DNA from: Saccharibacillus sacchari DSM 19268
GTDB taxonomy: Bacteria; Bacillota; Bacilli; Paenibacillales; Paenibacillaceae
Reading direction: 5' to 3'
Assembly: GCF_000585395.1 (NCBI RefSeq)
Contig: NZ_KK073875.1
Span: forward strand, 1 to 64,000
DNA length: 64,000 nucleotides
The translations under genes and the position numbers were made by a program. The notes beneath the pieces are model-generated. The model did no database searches, was not told where the DNA came from, and was given only the letters and a program-made list of their open reading frames with translations. This document shows positions 17,723 through 26,846 of this stretch, piece after piece (position 1 is the stretch's first letter; each line of letters starts with the position of its first letter).

Positions 17723-17751
17723 AAAGAGCGCCCCGAATCGGAGCGCTCTTT
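17723..17751. terminator. Bidirectional terminator between the exporter and SLH genes
   Basis: AAAGAGCGC pairs perfectly with GCGCTCTTT across an 11-base loop between converging genes, with A-rich and T-rich flanks. Confidence 0.8.
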
Positions 17752-17766
17752 GCTTTGCCTAAACTC

Positions 17767-18702
17767 TTATTTCAATAGTTTCGCATCCGAAGCGCCGGTT
17801 TCTCCGCCCGTTTGCTCAGCCACGACTTCCGAAGGCGTACCCGTCAGATAAGTCGAGACTTCCGCATCGGTGATCACCTGCGGATACATCATGCCCGCTT
17901 CAGGCTTCGTGATGCTGTATTGAATCGTCGCTTTGCCGCCATCGTATTTCACATCGTCGATTTTCAGACCGTAGCCCGGATTCGGCAGCGAAGCTTTCAA
18001 CGTTGCTTTCACCCGTCCGTCGGCTTCTTTCGCTGTTGTCACGCTCACTTCCGTTACCTCCGTTCCTTCGCCGGCATTATCCGCATTTCCGCCGACTTTA
18101 TCGATGAACTCAATAGCATTATACACCAATTCCGCGGCTTCCATTCGAGTAATCGGATCTTGCGGACGGAACTCGCCGCCAGGGGAGATAATGCGCATGT
18201 TGCCGAGCGTTTGGATCGCGCCCAGATGGTCGCCCGTGAATTCTTTTTCATCATCGAAGAAAATGTACATTTTGGTCGTCGGATATTGCCCTGTCGTGTT
18301 AATACCTTCAAGGAGCAGACTTGCGAATTGTTCACGAGTCATTTTTTCGCTGACCGAATCCGTTTTAGTCACGGTCTTGATTCCGTTGTGCAAGGCAGCT
18401 TCATAAGCTGGAGCGTACCAAGCGTCATTGTTGAAAGAAGGAACCGGAATGTAATCCACGCCCGGATCCGTTTCAAGGCCAAAAGCATTTACGATCAATT
18501 GAACGGCTTGAGCATTGGTCAGATCGACCGAAGGAGCGAAAAGATCTTGCCCGATTCCTTTCATCACACCCATCTGCTGCAAGGATTGAGCGATCTTGGC
18601 GTTATCTTCATTTGAAATGTCGCTGTACGCGGATGCCGAAGCGGCGAATGCGAACGATCCTGCCATTACCAGAGCTGCACAAGCTTTTACTGTCTTTTTC
18701 AT
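17767..18702 (-). CDS. Secreted SLH-domain protein with a PrcB-like C-terminal domain
   Basis: A 311-residue exported protein. Residues 1-25 form a signal peptide (basic start, hydrophobic core, ASASA cleavage region). Three SLH motifs, the second degenerate, fill about 25-200 (AYSDISNEDN; WYAPAYEAALHNGI; MRIISPGGEFRPQDPITRME), which would anchor it to the cell-wall polymer. The C-terminal domain at about 225-285 (NPGYGLKIDDVKYDGGKATI... PQVITDAEV) looks like the PrcB C-terminal domain found in protease-complex subunits. That is pattern recognition, not a search result. The start follows GAGGTGACCTACCC. A long palindromic repeat separates it from argS upstream. Confidence 0.85.
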   Translation of the reverse strand: MKKTVKACAALVMAGSFAFAASASAYSDISNEDNAKIAQSLQQMGVMKGIGQDLFAPSVDLTNAQAVQLIVNAFGLETDPGVDYIPVPSFNNDAWYAPAYEAALHNGIKTVTKTDSVSEKMTREQFASLLLEGINTTGQYPTTKMYIFFDDEKEFTGDHLGAIQTLGNMRIISPGGEFRPQDPITRMEAAELVYNAIEFIDKVGGNADNAGEGTEVTEVSVTTAKEADGRVKATLKASLPNPGYGLKIDDVKYDGGKATIQYSITKPEAGMMYPQVITDAEVSTYLTGTPSEVVAEQTGGETGASDAKLLK

Positions 18703-18781
18703 GGGTAGGTCACCTCTTGTATGATTTTCTCTTTCTCACTCTTCCAGACGCAGCGTGTTTCGAAAAGGTTGCAGGGAAAAG

Positions 18782-18983
18782 AAAAAGTCCTGTTCGGAAA
18801 ACCGGTAACCGAAGCTGCGGGAGAAATTCGTTCAAAACGCTGTCTCACTCATAAAGCCTTCGGCTTTACGAGTTCAAAGGCGTCAACATAGTGCTGAATG
18901 TTACCGCAGGTTTTCTTCGAAATCCTGTAATTCACCGAATTTCTCCCTCCGCTTTGGTTTCGGTTACGAACAGGGATTTTTCT
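18782..18983. repeat. Long palindromic intergenic repeat, copy 1 (insert subtype)
   Basis: An imperfect inverted repeat of about 200 bases filling the gap between argS and the SLH gene. The outer arms share CCTGTTCG, AACCGAAG and GGGAGAAATTCG; the inner arms share AACGC/GACGCC and a short CGTAAAGCC/GGCTTTACG tip. The right arm has an extra block of about 50 bases (18885-18935) that recurs in copy 3. The stretch 18824-18850 matches 26 of 27 bases of copy 2 (21192-21218). Confidence 0.75.
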
Positions 18984-19021
18984 GAGAGATAGGATACAGA
19001 GATAAAAGACAAACAAGACTA

Positions 19022-20725
19022 TTAAATCTCTTCCGGCGAACGAACGCCGAGTAAATTTAGTGCCCAACGAAGTCTCTCGGCGGCTAAGCGGGTCAGTTCC
19101 AGGCGAATCTCCTTGTCTCCTGCCGCAGCGCTGAGCACCTTGTTATGGTGGTAGAAGCGGTTGAACAGTTTAGCCAAATCTAGCGCGTAGCGCGCAATGG
19201 TCGAAGGTTCGTGGCGTTGTATGCCCCGGTGAAGCTCGGTTTGATGATCGCACAGCCGCTTGAGCAATTCCCAGGAAGCTTCGTCCCATTCGTATGACGC
19301 TGCCTCTCTTTTTAACATACCGAGGTCTGCCGTTCCTTCATTCACTTCGATTCCCTCTGCTTTTGCTTTCCGCAGTACGCTCCGCGCCCGGGCATGCGTA
19401 TACTGCACATAAGGTCCGGTCTCTCCTTCGAATTGCACGGCTTCTTCGATCGAGAAATTGATCTCGCCGATCCGGTTGTTTTTCAGGTCTCCGAACACGA
19501 TGGCTCCGATCCCGATCGCTTCGGCAACAGCGTCGCGATTTTGCAGTTGCGGATTTTTTTCTTCAATAATCGCAGCTGCTCGCGCTACGGCCTCGTCCAA
19601 TACCTCTTCCAAAAAGACGACTTTACCTTTGCGCGTCGACATCTTTTTCCCTTCGAACTTCATCAAGCCGAACGGGATATGCCGACAAGCCGATGCCCAA
19701 TCCCGTCCCATCTTGTGCAACACTGCGAAGACTTGCCGGAAATGCAGCGTTTGCTCCGCACCGACCACGTAGAGCAGCTTATCCGCTTCCAGCACGTCGT
19801 GTCGATAGATAGCAGTCGCCAGATCGCGCGTCGGATAGATCGTCGTTCCGTCGGATTTCAGGATCAGGCAAGGCGGCATGTCCGCTTCGTCCAGCCGGAC
19901 GACCTGCGCGCCTTCGCTTTCTTCCAGCAAGCCCTCGGCCCGCAGCTCGTCGACGACGGCTCCCATTTTATCGTTGTAAAAGCTCTCGCCCAGCACTTTA
20001 TCGAACGAAACGCCCAAGCGTTCATACATCCGGTCAAACTCGCTTAAGCTCACATCCACGAAATACCGCCAAAGACCCAATGCTTCTGCGTCTCCGCTTT
20101 CCAGCCTACGGAACCAATCCCTCGCTTCGGTCTCCAGCGTCGGATCGCTTTCGGCTTCGTCGTGGAATCGAACATAAAGGGACAAGGATTCGCGGATCGG
20201 TGCAGCTTTCAGGCGCTCTTCGCTGCCCCAACGCTTATAAGCCGTGATCTGTTTGCCGAACTGCGTGCCCCAATCGCCCAAATGATTAACGCTGATTGCG
20301 TGATAACCGGCTTCCGCGTACATTCGATACAATGCCGCTCCGATCACGGTTGAACGCAAATGACCTACGCCGAACGGTTTGGCAATATTGGGCGAAGACA
20401 TATCGATCACGACAGTCTCCCCCTTCGGAGCGACGGCCTGCCCTTCAGCTTGAACCAATAGCGCAGCCGAATGAAGAGAACGATCCAATCGGAAATTCAA
20501 ATAAGGTCCTGCTGCCGTGGCTTCTGTACCTTCCAACTCAAAACGTTCTGCCAAATCGGATGCGATCTGCTGCGGCGCTTTGCGAAGACTTTTCGCTAAT
20601 GCGAAGCAAGGAAAAGCAGCGTCCCCCAATTCCGAGTTCGGCGGCAGCTCCAACATAGACTCCGCCGTTCCTTTTTCCCATTCCAATAGGATGTCCAATA
20701 CTGCTCCGATCTGTGCTAAACTCAT
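19022..20725 (-). CDS. argS: Arginyl-tRNA synthetase
   Basis: A 567-residue class I synthetase that charges tRNA-Arg. The N-terminal additional domain begins LAQIGAVLDILLEW. The HIGH-type signature occurs as PFGVGHLRST near residue 120, in the SPNIAKPF context typical of ArgRS. The KMSKS loop reads GKKMSTRKG, and the anticodon-binding DALR domain ends the protein with RLRWALNLLGV. The ATG at 20725 is chosen because AAGGAGG lies upstream; an earlier in-frame start lies inside the terminator region. Expression is controlled by an arginine-specific T-box. Confidence 0.96.
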   Translation of the reverse strand: MSLAQIGAVLDILLEWEKGTAESMLELPPNSELGDAAFPCFALAKSLRKAPQQIASDLAERFELEGTEATAAGPYLNFRLDRSLHSAALLVQAEGQAVAPKGETVVIDMSSPNIAKPFGVGHLRSTVIGAALYRMYAEAGYHAISVNHLGDWGTQFGKQITAYKRWGSEERLKAAPIRESLSLYVRFHDEAESDPTLETEARDWFRRLESGDAEALGLWRYFVDVSLSEFDRMYERLGVSFDKVLGESFYNDKMGAVVDELRAEGLLEESEGAQVVRLDEADMPPCLILKSDGTTIYPTRDLATAIYRHDVLEADKLLYVVGAEQTLHFRQVFAVLHKMGRDWASACRHIPFGLMKFEGKKMSTRKGKVVFLEEVLDEAVARAAAIIEEKNPQLQNRDAVAEAIGIGAIVFGDLKNNRIGEINFSIEEAVQFEGETGPYVQYTHARARSVLRKAKAEGIEVNEGTADLGMLKREAASYEWDEASWELLKRLCDHQTELHRGIQRHEPSTIARYALDLAKLFNRFYHHNKVLSAAAGDKEIRLELTRLAAERLRWALNLLGVRSPEEI

Positions 20726-20760
20726 CTTTTTCTCCTCCTTGGTTGTACTGAAAAGCGCGC

Positions 20761-21088
20761 AAAAAAGCCCTCGTCTCATAAAGAGACGAGAGCTTGAATT
20801 CCCGCGGTACCACTCTTGTAGTCCTCTGCCTTTTCATGCTGAAATCGACATGGACCTCTCGATCGACGATAACGGCGCCGTATCCGGTCGACTCTACACG
20901 GAAGCAGCTGCTTACGCAACCCATTCGTTCAAATCGACGTCTCCCGGGTGCGCTTCTCCGATTGCCGCAGTGCCGGCTCCCACCTCCCCGGCTCGCTGTT
21001 CCCGCTATGGCTGATTCGGATACTCTCCCGTTCAAAGACATTGTCTGAATAAGATCAACTCCGCTGAAAAAAAGGACTGATCTGTCTT
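20761..21088 (-). promoter_or_regulatory. T-box riboswitch, arginine specifier (CGC), controlling argS
   Basis: The leader has the T-box sequence GTGGTACCGCGG (minus strand, about 20806-20817) and a terminator hairpin CTCTCGTCTC/GAGACGAGGG with a T-run (20761-20796). Stem I has the GGGAGAGTA element, and its specifier loop reads GAAG-CGC-A, placing the Arg codon CGC at 20950-20952, followed by a purine. Uncharged tRNA-Arg would stabilise the antiterminator and switch on argS. Confidence 0.93.
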
Positions 21089-21094
21089 TTTGCC

Positions 21095-21123
21095 ATTATA
21101 GAGGGTTGGGTAAAGAGAAGCAA
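21095..21123 (-). promoter_or_regulatory. argS T-box promoter
   Basis: TTGCTT (21118-21123), a 17-base spacer and a perfect TATAAT (21095-21100) on the minus strand. Confidence 0.75.
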
Positions 21124-21146
21124 GCGATTTTAATCGCTACAGGTTG

Positions 21147-21338
21147 CTCTTGAAAGTTACGTAGGCGGGGGAAGCGAGAAGACTGCGAGAAAAATTCGGT
21201 CAAAACGCTGTCTCACTCGGAAAGCTGCTGTGTAGTCATTCAGGGAGAAACTTTCCGAGTTCAAAGGCGTTTTGACCTGAATTTCTTTTTCCGTCTTCTC
21301 ACTTCCAGCTACGTTAGTATTTCTCGACACCTTTAAGG
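21147..21338. repeat. Long palindromic intergenic repeat, copy 2 (short subtype)
   Basis: The left arm (about 21154-21222) and right arm (about 21249-21317) pair over about 55 positions with few mismatches, closing on CGGAAAG/CTTTCCG. A 22-base block at 21169-21190 is identical to copy 4 (53836-53857). Both copies also share the tail containing TCGACAC and TTTAAGG. It sits directly upstream of the argS T-box promoter. Confidence 0.78.
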
Positions 21339-21450
21339 GATTCCGATCGCTGTATTCAGTATGATGTTCGAAAATGATTATTCGATCGAACCGATCATTC
21401 TTCCTCACATATAAAAAAACCGCTTCAGACTAAGCGATCTTTTGAAGTGA

Positions 21451-21655
21451 ATTTCTATTCACTTCGGAGCGTTAGGCGGAGGGAGAAATTCAGTGAAATA
21501 CAGGATTTTGAAGAAAACCTGCGGTAACATTCAGCATGATGTTGACGCCTTTGAACTCGAAAAGCCACTCCCTAGAAATACCGTCCAGCAGCTTTTCGAG
21601 TGAGACAGCGTACTGAACGAATTTCTCTCTCCGCCGCTCCCACGAATCGAAATTT
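21451..21655. repeat. Long palindromic intergenic repeat, copy 3 (insert subtype, reversed)
   Basis: Inverted arms GGAGCG..GCGGAGGGAGAAATTC and GAATTTCTCTCTCCGCCGCTCC enclose an inner CGAAAAGC/GCTTTTCG stem. Compared with the reverse complement of copy 1, the stretch 21478-21559 has only about five differences, including the 50-base insert. It abuts the stop of the cysteine-rich protein gene. Confidence 0.78.
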
Positions 21656-21998
21656 AAGCGGTCACAAGAACGCTCCGGCAGATGCTCGCACACTCCCGGC
21701 AGATTTCTACGCATTCTTGGCAATGTTCATGCTTGTGCTTCATGCACTCGTCGGCGCAAGCATCGCAAGCTTTTGCGACCAGTTCGCAAATTTCGGCCAC
21801 GAACGGGCTGTTGCGCGTCATCGCTTGAATCGCCACCGCGCACAGATCCGCGCATTCGCGGTCCAATCGCAGACACTCGCGCAATTCGAAAATATCAAGG
21901 CCTTTCAGGCTCGAAACATAGCTGACATTGCAGACGTTCATGCAGCGGATGCAGGCGTCGATGCACTCTTTATATGTAGTCACGGTCAATTGGGTCAT
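21654..21998 (-). CDS. Cysteine-rich four-helix-bundle copper-binding protein
   Basis: A 114-residue protein with 16 cysteines spaced as C-x3-C, C-x2-C and C-x6-C along helices (YKECIDACIRCMNVC near the start; HCQECVEICRECASIC near the end). This is the pattern of the Csp / DUF326 copper-storage family, in which inward-facing thiols line a four-helix bundle and hold many Cu(I) ions. A short His-rich turn (HKHEH) lies before the last helix. No signal peptide, so it is predicted cytosolic (Csp3-like). The start follows GGGAGGATCACAAC. A palindromic repeat begins at its stop. The next gene upstream encodes a metallochaperone GTPase. Confidence 0.88.
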   Translation of the reverse strand: MTQLTVTTYKECIDACIRCMNVCNVSYVSSLKGLDIFELRECLRLDRECADLCAVAIQAMTRNSPFVAEICELVAKACDACADECMKHKHEHCQECVEICRECASICRSVLVTA

Positions 21999-22095
21999 GT
22001 TGTGATCCTCCCGGTTGTAAGTTGAGGCTTGTCAGCCTTTGATGATCCTTATTACCCGAAAGATTACAAAATTGAAACCCTCGCCGCCTACTTGC

Positions 22096-23070
22096 TTATG
22101 CCTGCGCTTCTTCTGCTTCTAACGCTTCCAGCTTCTCGCGCAGCTCGGCGGCCGAAAAATGTTCGCCGATAAATACCGCCATATCATCCAACTTCCCCTG
22201 AGGCGTAACTTTAATGAAATCAAGTTCCCGGAAAGCATATTGGAACAAGAAACGGCTTGCCGTATCGGAGAACGTTAATAATCCTTTTGCCCGATAAATT
22301 TCACGCGGCAGCGAAGAAATCAGCGCTTCAAACCTTTCGCTATCTACCGGATTTTTAAAACGATGCGTATACGAAGTCACGTGTTCGTGCCCGGAACCCA
22401 ACATATCGAAGCGTCCGCCCGGCGTCTTTTTTAAAGGTCCATTCTCTACTCGCTCTGCCGCAAAGCCGATATTCAATAATGCTTCAAAGTCTACCTCGCA
22501 GCGAATCGCGCGGACTACGGGAGCATACGCATTCCATTCGGTGATCGCTCGCTCTAGCTCTTCGGCCTCCCGTTCACTGACCCGGTCCATTTTATTCAAA
22601 ATGATCACGGATGCGCAGCGAATCTGATCCTGCATCAGAGCATACGTGCGTCCTCCGCGATTGCGGTACATCTCCAGCAGATGAGCGGCGTCGGCTACGG
22701 TGATCAATCCTTTGATATCGATCCCCGCGTACATCGCCGTCTCGGTCGCGGAGTCCAGCAGATCGATCGGATTGGCAGCGCCGGTAGCTTCGATCAATAC
22801 TACATCCGGCCGATCCCGCTCCACCAGCATCGCCAGCTCTCCCGCCAAGTCTTCGCGCACGGTACAACAAATGCAGCCGCCCAGCAGCTCCGCTGTCGGA
22901 ACCTCGGAGTCGACCAGCATGCCGTCCAAATTCACGTCGCCCAGTTCGTTAATGATGACGCCGGGTTTTAAGCCTTGACCCTGCCAATAGGCAACTAACT
23001 TTTGAAGTAACGTGGTCTTGCCGCTGCCGAGGAAACCTGACAGCAAATATACCGGTACATCCTTATTCAT
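22096..23070 (-). CDS. CobW/YjiA-family GTP-dependent metallochaperone
   Basis: A 324-residue G3E GTPase. The P-loop GFLGSGKTTLLQKL is at about 12-25, the metal-binding CxCC motif occurs as GGCICCT near residue 64, Walker B/G3 is VLIEATGAANP and the G4 motif NKMD. The C-terminal CobW_C domain spans about 230-315. COG0523 proteins insert or deliver zinc, cobalt or iron. No Zur or Fur box was evident upstream, so the metal is undetermined. The start follows AGGAGGTATACATAG. Its neighbour on the same strand is a copper-binding protein 97 bases downstream, suggesting a metal-handling pair. Confidence 0.88.
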   Translation of the reverse strand: MNKDVPVYLLSGFLGSGKTTLLQKLVAYWQGQGLKPGVIINELGDVNLDGMLVDSEVPTAELLGGCICCTVREDLAGELAMLVERDRPDVVLIEATGAANPIDLLDSATETAMYAGIDIKGLITVADAAHLLEMYRNRGGRTYALMQDQIRCASVIILNKMDRVSEREAEELERAITEWNAYAPVVRAIRCEVDFEALLNIGFAAERVENGPLKKTPGGRFDMLGSGHEHVTSYTHRFKNPVDSERFEALISSLPREIYRAKGLLTFSDTASRFLFQYAFRELDFIKVTPQGKLDDMAVFIGEHFSAAELREKLEALEAEEAQA

Positions 23071-23202
23071 CTATGTATACCTCCTGTATGCGTGGATTGA
23101 AATGTTTAATCGCGAAGCGCGTGCCCGAGGATTGAGTCTACTACAGCAAGACGGGAAGTGCAACGAGCAAGCAGCAAAATCAGCGGGCAATCACAGATAA
23201 CG

Positions 23203-23233
23203 CAAAAAAAAGCATACGAAAAGATCGCATGCT
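23203..23233 (-). terminator. Terminator after the YhdH-type reductase
   Basis: AGCATACGA and TCGCATGCT form a nine-base stem with one mismatch, followed on the minus strand by a run of eight T. Confidence 0.65.
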
Positions 23234-23294
23234 CAAGCTGTCGATAAGGTCATATGTGAGATGGACTTCATAGACATGTTGATGAAGAACCTTA

Positions 23295-24299
23295 CTATTC
23301 CGCCGAAACCTTTACCAATTGCCGCCCTACCGCTTGTCCTTTTAAAATACGGTCAAACGCTTCAGGAAGTTGTTCAAGCGATACTTCATGTACCGCTTGC
23401 TCGAACAGAGATTCCGGCTTCCAATCCGTCGCCAGCTTGTCCCATACATCCAAACGTAACGGCAGCGGGCATTGAACCGAGTCGATTCCGGCCAGCGTCA
23501 CGCCGCGCAGAATGAACGGATGCACGCTTGTTCCGAAATCGCCGCCGCCTGTAAGGCCGGACAAAGCGAGTACGCCGCGGTAACGAATCGCTTTCAGACG
23601 TTCTCCCGTGCCTGCTCCGCCCACCGGATCGACGATTGCCGACCAGAGTCCTTTACCCAAAGGTCCTTTGGACGGAGTCTGGGCTTCTTCGCGGGAGATC
23701 GTGTGTGAGGCTCCCAAACGCTTCAACAACTCCCACTCCTGCTCTTTGCCGCTGCTTGCCGTGACTTCAAAACCCAGTTTCGCCAGGATCGACACCGCTA
23801 CGCTGCCTACCCCGCCGGATGCGCCGGTAACCAGGATCGGACCGCTTTCCGGGGTGATTCCCGCACTCAGAATCGCTTCTACGGACATGCCTGCCGTAAA
23901 GCCCGCTGTACCCAAAATCATCGCTTCGCGCAAAGTCAGCCCTTCCGGAAGTTTAACGAGCCAGTCTGCCGGTACGCGCGCCTGTTCGCTGTAACCTCCA
24001 AAATGCGATACGCCTAGACCATAGCCCGTGCACAACACTTGATCGCCGATCGCAAAACGCGAATCTTCGCTAGCGACAACCTCGCCGGCCAAATCGATTC
24101 CCGGAATAAACGGATACTCGCGTACGATCCGACCTTCCTTGATACTGGCCAACCCATCTTTATAGTTGACGTCGGAATAACGAACCCGAACGAGGACTTC
24201 ACCTTGCGGCAGGTCGTCGGTTTCGATTTTCTTCACTGCTCCCGTTACGCCGGTTTCTGTTTCCTCCAGCCAAAATGCACGAAATTTCTCTGTCATCAT
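23295..24299 (-). CDS. YhdH/YhfP-family quinone (acryloyl-CoA-type) reductase
   Basis: A 334-residue medium-chain dehydrogenase/reductase without catalytic zinc. The N-terminal GroES-like domain has VRVRYSDVNYKDGLA and PFIPGIDLAGEVV; the NADPH site is GASGGVGSVAVSILAKLG near residue 155; the typical LSGLTGG block follows. This subfamily includes AcuI acryloyl-CoA reductase and YhdH quinone reductases, so the real substrate is uncertain. The ATG at 24299 is preferred because GGAGGCGATC lies just before it. Single-gene unit with its own terminator. Confidence 0.88.
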   Translation of the reverse strand: MMTEKFRAFWLEETETGVTGAVKKIETDDLPQGEVLVRVRYSDVNYKDGLASIKEGRIVREYPFIPGIDLAGEVVASEDSRFAIGDQVLCTGYGLGVSHFGGYSEQARVPADWLVKLPEGLTLREAMILGTAGFTAGMSVEAILSAGITPESGPILVTGASGGVGSVAVSILAKLGFEVTASSGKEQEWELLKRLGASHTISREEAQTPSKGPLGKGLWSAIVDPVGGAGTGERLKAIRYRGVLALSGLTGGGDFGTSVHPFILRGVTLAGIDSVQCPLPLRLDVWDKLATDWKPESLFEQAVHEVSLEQLPEAFDRILKGQAVGRQLVKVSAE

Positions 24300-24451
24300 G
24301 ATCGCCTCCACACTTCGTTTCTGATTGATCTCTATAAGAACGGATCGCCTCCGCTCTCTCCTTTTCCATCCTACTCCAACACCCGGCGCGATGCCAGCAA
24401 GAAGCTCACACTCGAACTCAGATCTTCGTGACGCAGTGCCATTCTCGACGC

Positions 24452-24483
24452 AAAAAGGCGGTCGATACGAGATCGACCACCTT
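24452..24483 (-). terminator. Terminator of the 2-oxoacid oxidoreductase operon
   Basis: AAGGCGGTCGA pairs with TCGACCACCTT (one mismatch) around a seven-base loop, with a T-run on the minus strand, 29 bases after the stop at 24512. Confidence 0.75.
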
Positions 24484-24511
24484 CCATGTATTCGATAGCA
24501 TTGCGAAACTT

Positions 24512-26818
24512 TTAAAGATCCGGGTGCTCATGTCTAGCTTTCAAACGGCTCCAACGCCGCTCCACTTCGCGTTCGAACTCATGAAGTGCATCTTCATTTT
24601 CAGATTTCAACAAATGGCGTGTCTTGCCCATTCGTTTGAGCCATTCCGAGACGGGAACTTTTTTGTTTTTGTCTTCAGGGTTATAGGTGATCGCCGTAAC
24701 GCCCTGCTCGACTTCGTACAACGGGAAGAAGTTCGAGCTGACGGCGGCATCCACGATATTGGCACCTTGATCGTCCGGCGACATCCAGTTGAGCGGACAG
24801 GCGATCAGAATCTTGCCGTACACCAGCCCGACATTTTGAGCGTACCATTGCGCTTTCGCCGCTTTTTTAACCAAATCCTGCGGGAAAGCTTCACTGCCTG
24901 TAAAGACATACGGAATACCGGTAGCGGCCATAATCTGAGCGGTATCTTTATGGTGGAACGACTTGCCTTGCTGCGTCTTCCCGACGCCGGAAGTCGATGT
25001 GCGGTGTCCCAGCGGCGTGGAGTACGACATTTGAGCGCCGGTATTCATGTACCCCTCATTGTCGTATTCGACGATGATCATGCGATGCCCGCGCAACGCG
25101 GCGCCGATCGCCGGGCCCATGCCGATATCCATGCCGCCGTCGCCCGTAACCATCACGAATGTGAAATCTTCCTGTAGGCCGAGTCCTTCGAACTCGCCGC
25201 GGCGCTTGCGTTCCCAGAACATTTCGACCAGACCGGACAATGTGGCCGCGCCGTTTTGGAACAGGTTATGGATATACGTCGCTTTGTGGGACGAATGGGG
25301 ATAGCCCGTCGTGGTTACCATCGCGCATCCGGTATGGAATAACGTGACGATATCGCCTTCGATTCCTTTAAAGAACAATTCAAGTCCCGAGAAAATGCCG
25401 CAGCCCGGGCAAGCCCCGTGTCCGGGAGCAAGGCGTTTCGGCTTTTTCGTCAACGAACGCAGCGGCGGAATCTTGACGGCCAGTTTCCCTGTTTCTTCAT
25501 TTGGCGTAACGGTGATCAGACCTGTTTTCAAATCCTCAAAGTTTAAAGGCTTGAGCAGACGCTTGGGTGCTTTCGTTGGATCGCCAGGTGTATGACCATA
25601 GAAATCAAACGGAATGTTGACGGTCTGCTTCTCTGCTGCCTCAATCGCCAATTCGAAGAAGTGACGTCCGTCTTCGGCCCCGAACTCTTTGCCTCCCAGA
25701 CCATATACACGGCCAATAACCTGCGTATCGCGATTACCGTGCGTGAACAGCGCAGCTTTGATTTCGTTCAACATATTGCCGCCGTGCGCGCCGCAAGCGT
25801 CGGCACGATCGCCTACCGTGATCGCGCGGACATGTTTGAGCGCTTCGGCAATCTGGAGCTGCGGGAAAGGACGGATCATATTCGGAGCAACCGCCCCGGC
25901 TTTGATTCCCTGCAAGCGAAGCTCGTCCACGACGTCCTTAATGGTTTCCGAAGCCGAATTCATCACGAATACGGCAACTTCGGCGTCATCCATCCGGTAG
26001 AGATCAAGCATCGGGTAGTCGCGTCCGGTCAATTCTTGATATTCGGCGGCGATTCGTTCGAAGACGCCTCCCGCACGATACATCGCTTCGGACATCTGAT
26101 AGCGGTTATTGATATAATCCGGTTCATTCATGTAAGGTCCGATCGTAATCGGATTTTCACGGTCGAGCGCATTGGCGAAGCCTTCGGGCGTATACTCTCC
26201 GACAAACGCCATGACGTCTGCACGATCTTCAAACGTCTGCACGCGGCGCTTTTGGTGGGAAGTGAAATAGCCGTCGTAGGCCACCATCACCGGAAGCCGA
26301 ACTTCCGGATCTTCGGCAAGCTTAAGCGCAATCAGGTTCATATCATATACAGCCTGAGGATCGCGGCACATCAGAATCGGCCAACCTGTATTCAGGGCGA
26401 AATAAAGGTCGGAATGATCCCCGTGAATATTTAACGGCCCGGAGACCGAACGGCAGACCAGATTCAATACCATCGGGAAACGAGTGCCCGATTGAACCGG
26501 CATCTGCTCCATCATATACAGATAGCCTTGAGCGCTTGTCGCGTTAAACACGCGCCCCCCTCCTGTCGAAGCGCCGTAGCAGATCCCGGCAGAGCTATGC
26601 TCGCCGTCCGACGGCACGAGACGAATACCGTGTTTGCCTTCCGTTTTCATCAAATCCAGATGCTGCGCCACTTCTGTCGAAGGCGAGATCGGGAAATAAC
26701 CCATAATATGATAGTCGATCTGGTGAGCGGCATAGGCAGCCATCTCGTTGCCTGATTCATAAACCATCCGCTGCTTCACGCGGCCTGGAACAATTTCTTT
26801 GGAATAATCGATTGCCAT
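24512..26818 (-). CDS. 2-oxoacid:ferredoxin oxidoreductase, fused alpha-beta subunit
   Basis: A 768-residue fusion of the alpha (residues about 1-440) and beta (about 470-768) subunits of a pyruvate:ferredoxin-type oxidoreductase. The alpha part has GYFPISPSTEVAQHLD and the SGPLNIHGDHSD loop. The beta part has the cluster and TPP region: GACPGCG, HTGCAMV and GDGGMDIGMG, with the DNEGYMNTG motif of PFOR beta. CPGC, the HTGC cysteine and a later Cys (LIACPLNW) can ligate the proximal 4Fe-4S cluster. A coiled, charged tail ends the protein. The start follows AAAGGAAGGG. It is 28 bases after the gamma-delta gene. Substrate (pyruvate or another 2-oxoacid) is not settled. Confidence 0.88.
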   Translation of the reverse strand: MAIDYSKEIVPGRVKQRMVYESGNEMAAYAAHQIDYHIMGYFPISPSTEVAQHLDLMKTEGKHGIRLVPSDGEHSSAGICYGASTGGGRVFNATSAQGYLYMMEQMPVQSGTRFPMVLNLVCRSVSGPLNIHGDHSDLYFALNTGWPILMCRDPQAVYDMNLIALKLAEDPEVRLPVMVAYDGYFTSHQKRRVQTFEDRADVMAFVGEYTPEGFANALDRENPITIGPYMNEPDYINNRYQMSEAMYRAGGVFERIAAEYQELTGRDYPMLDLYRMDDAEVAVFVMNSASETIKDVVDELRLQGIKAGAVAPNMIRPFPQLQIAEALKHVRAITVGDRADACGAHGGNMLNEIKAALFTHGNRDTQVIGRVYGLGGKEFGAEDGRHFFELAIEAAEKQTVNIPFDFYGHTPGDPTKAPKRLLKPLNFEDLKTGLITVTPNEETGKLAVKIPPLRSLTKKPKRLAPGHGACPGCGIFSGLELFFKGIEGDIVTLFHTGCAMVTTTGYPHSSHKATYIHNLFQNGAATLSGLVEMFWERKRRGEFEGLGLQEDFTFVMVTGDGGMDIGMGPAIGAALRGHRMIIVEYDNEGYMNTGAQMSYSTPLGHRTSTSGVGKTQQGKSFHHKDTAQIMAATGIPYVFTGSEAFPQDLVKKAAKAQWYAQNVGLVYGKILIACPLNWMSPDDQGANIVDAAVSSNFFPLYEVEQGVTAITYNPEDKNKKVPVSEWLKRMGKTRHLLKSENEDALHEFEREVERRWSRLKARHEHPDL

Positions 26819-26846
26819 AATACCCTTCCTTTCCCGTCAGTAGGGA

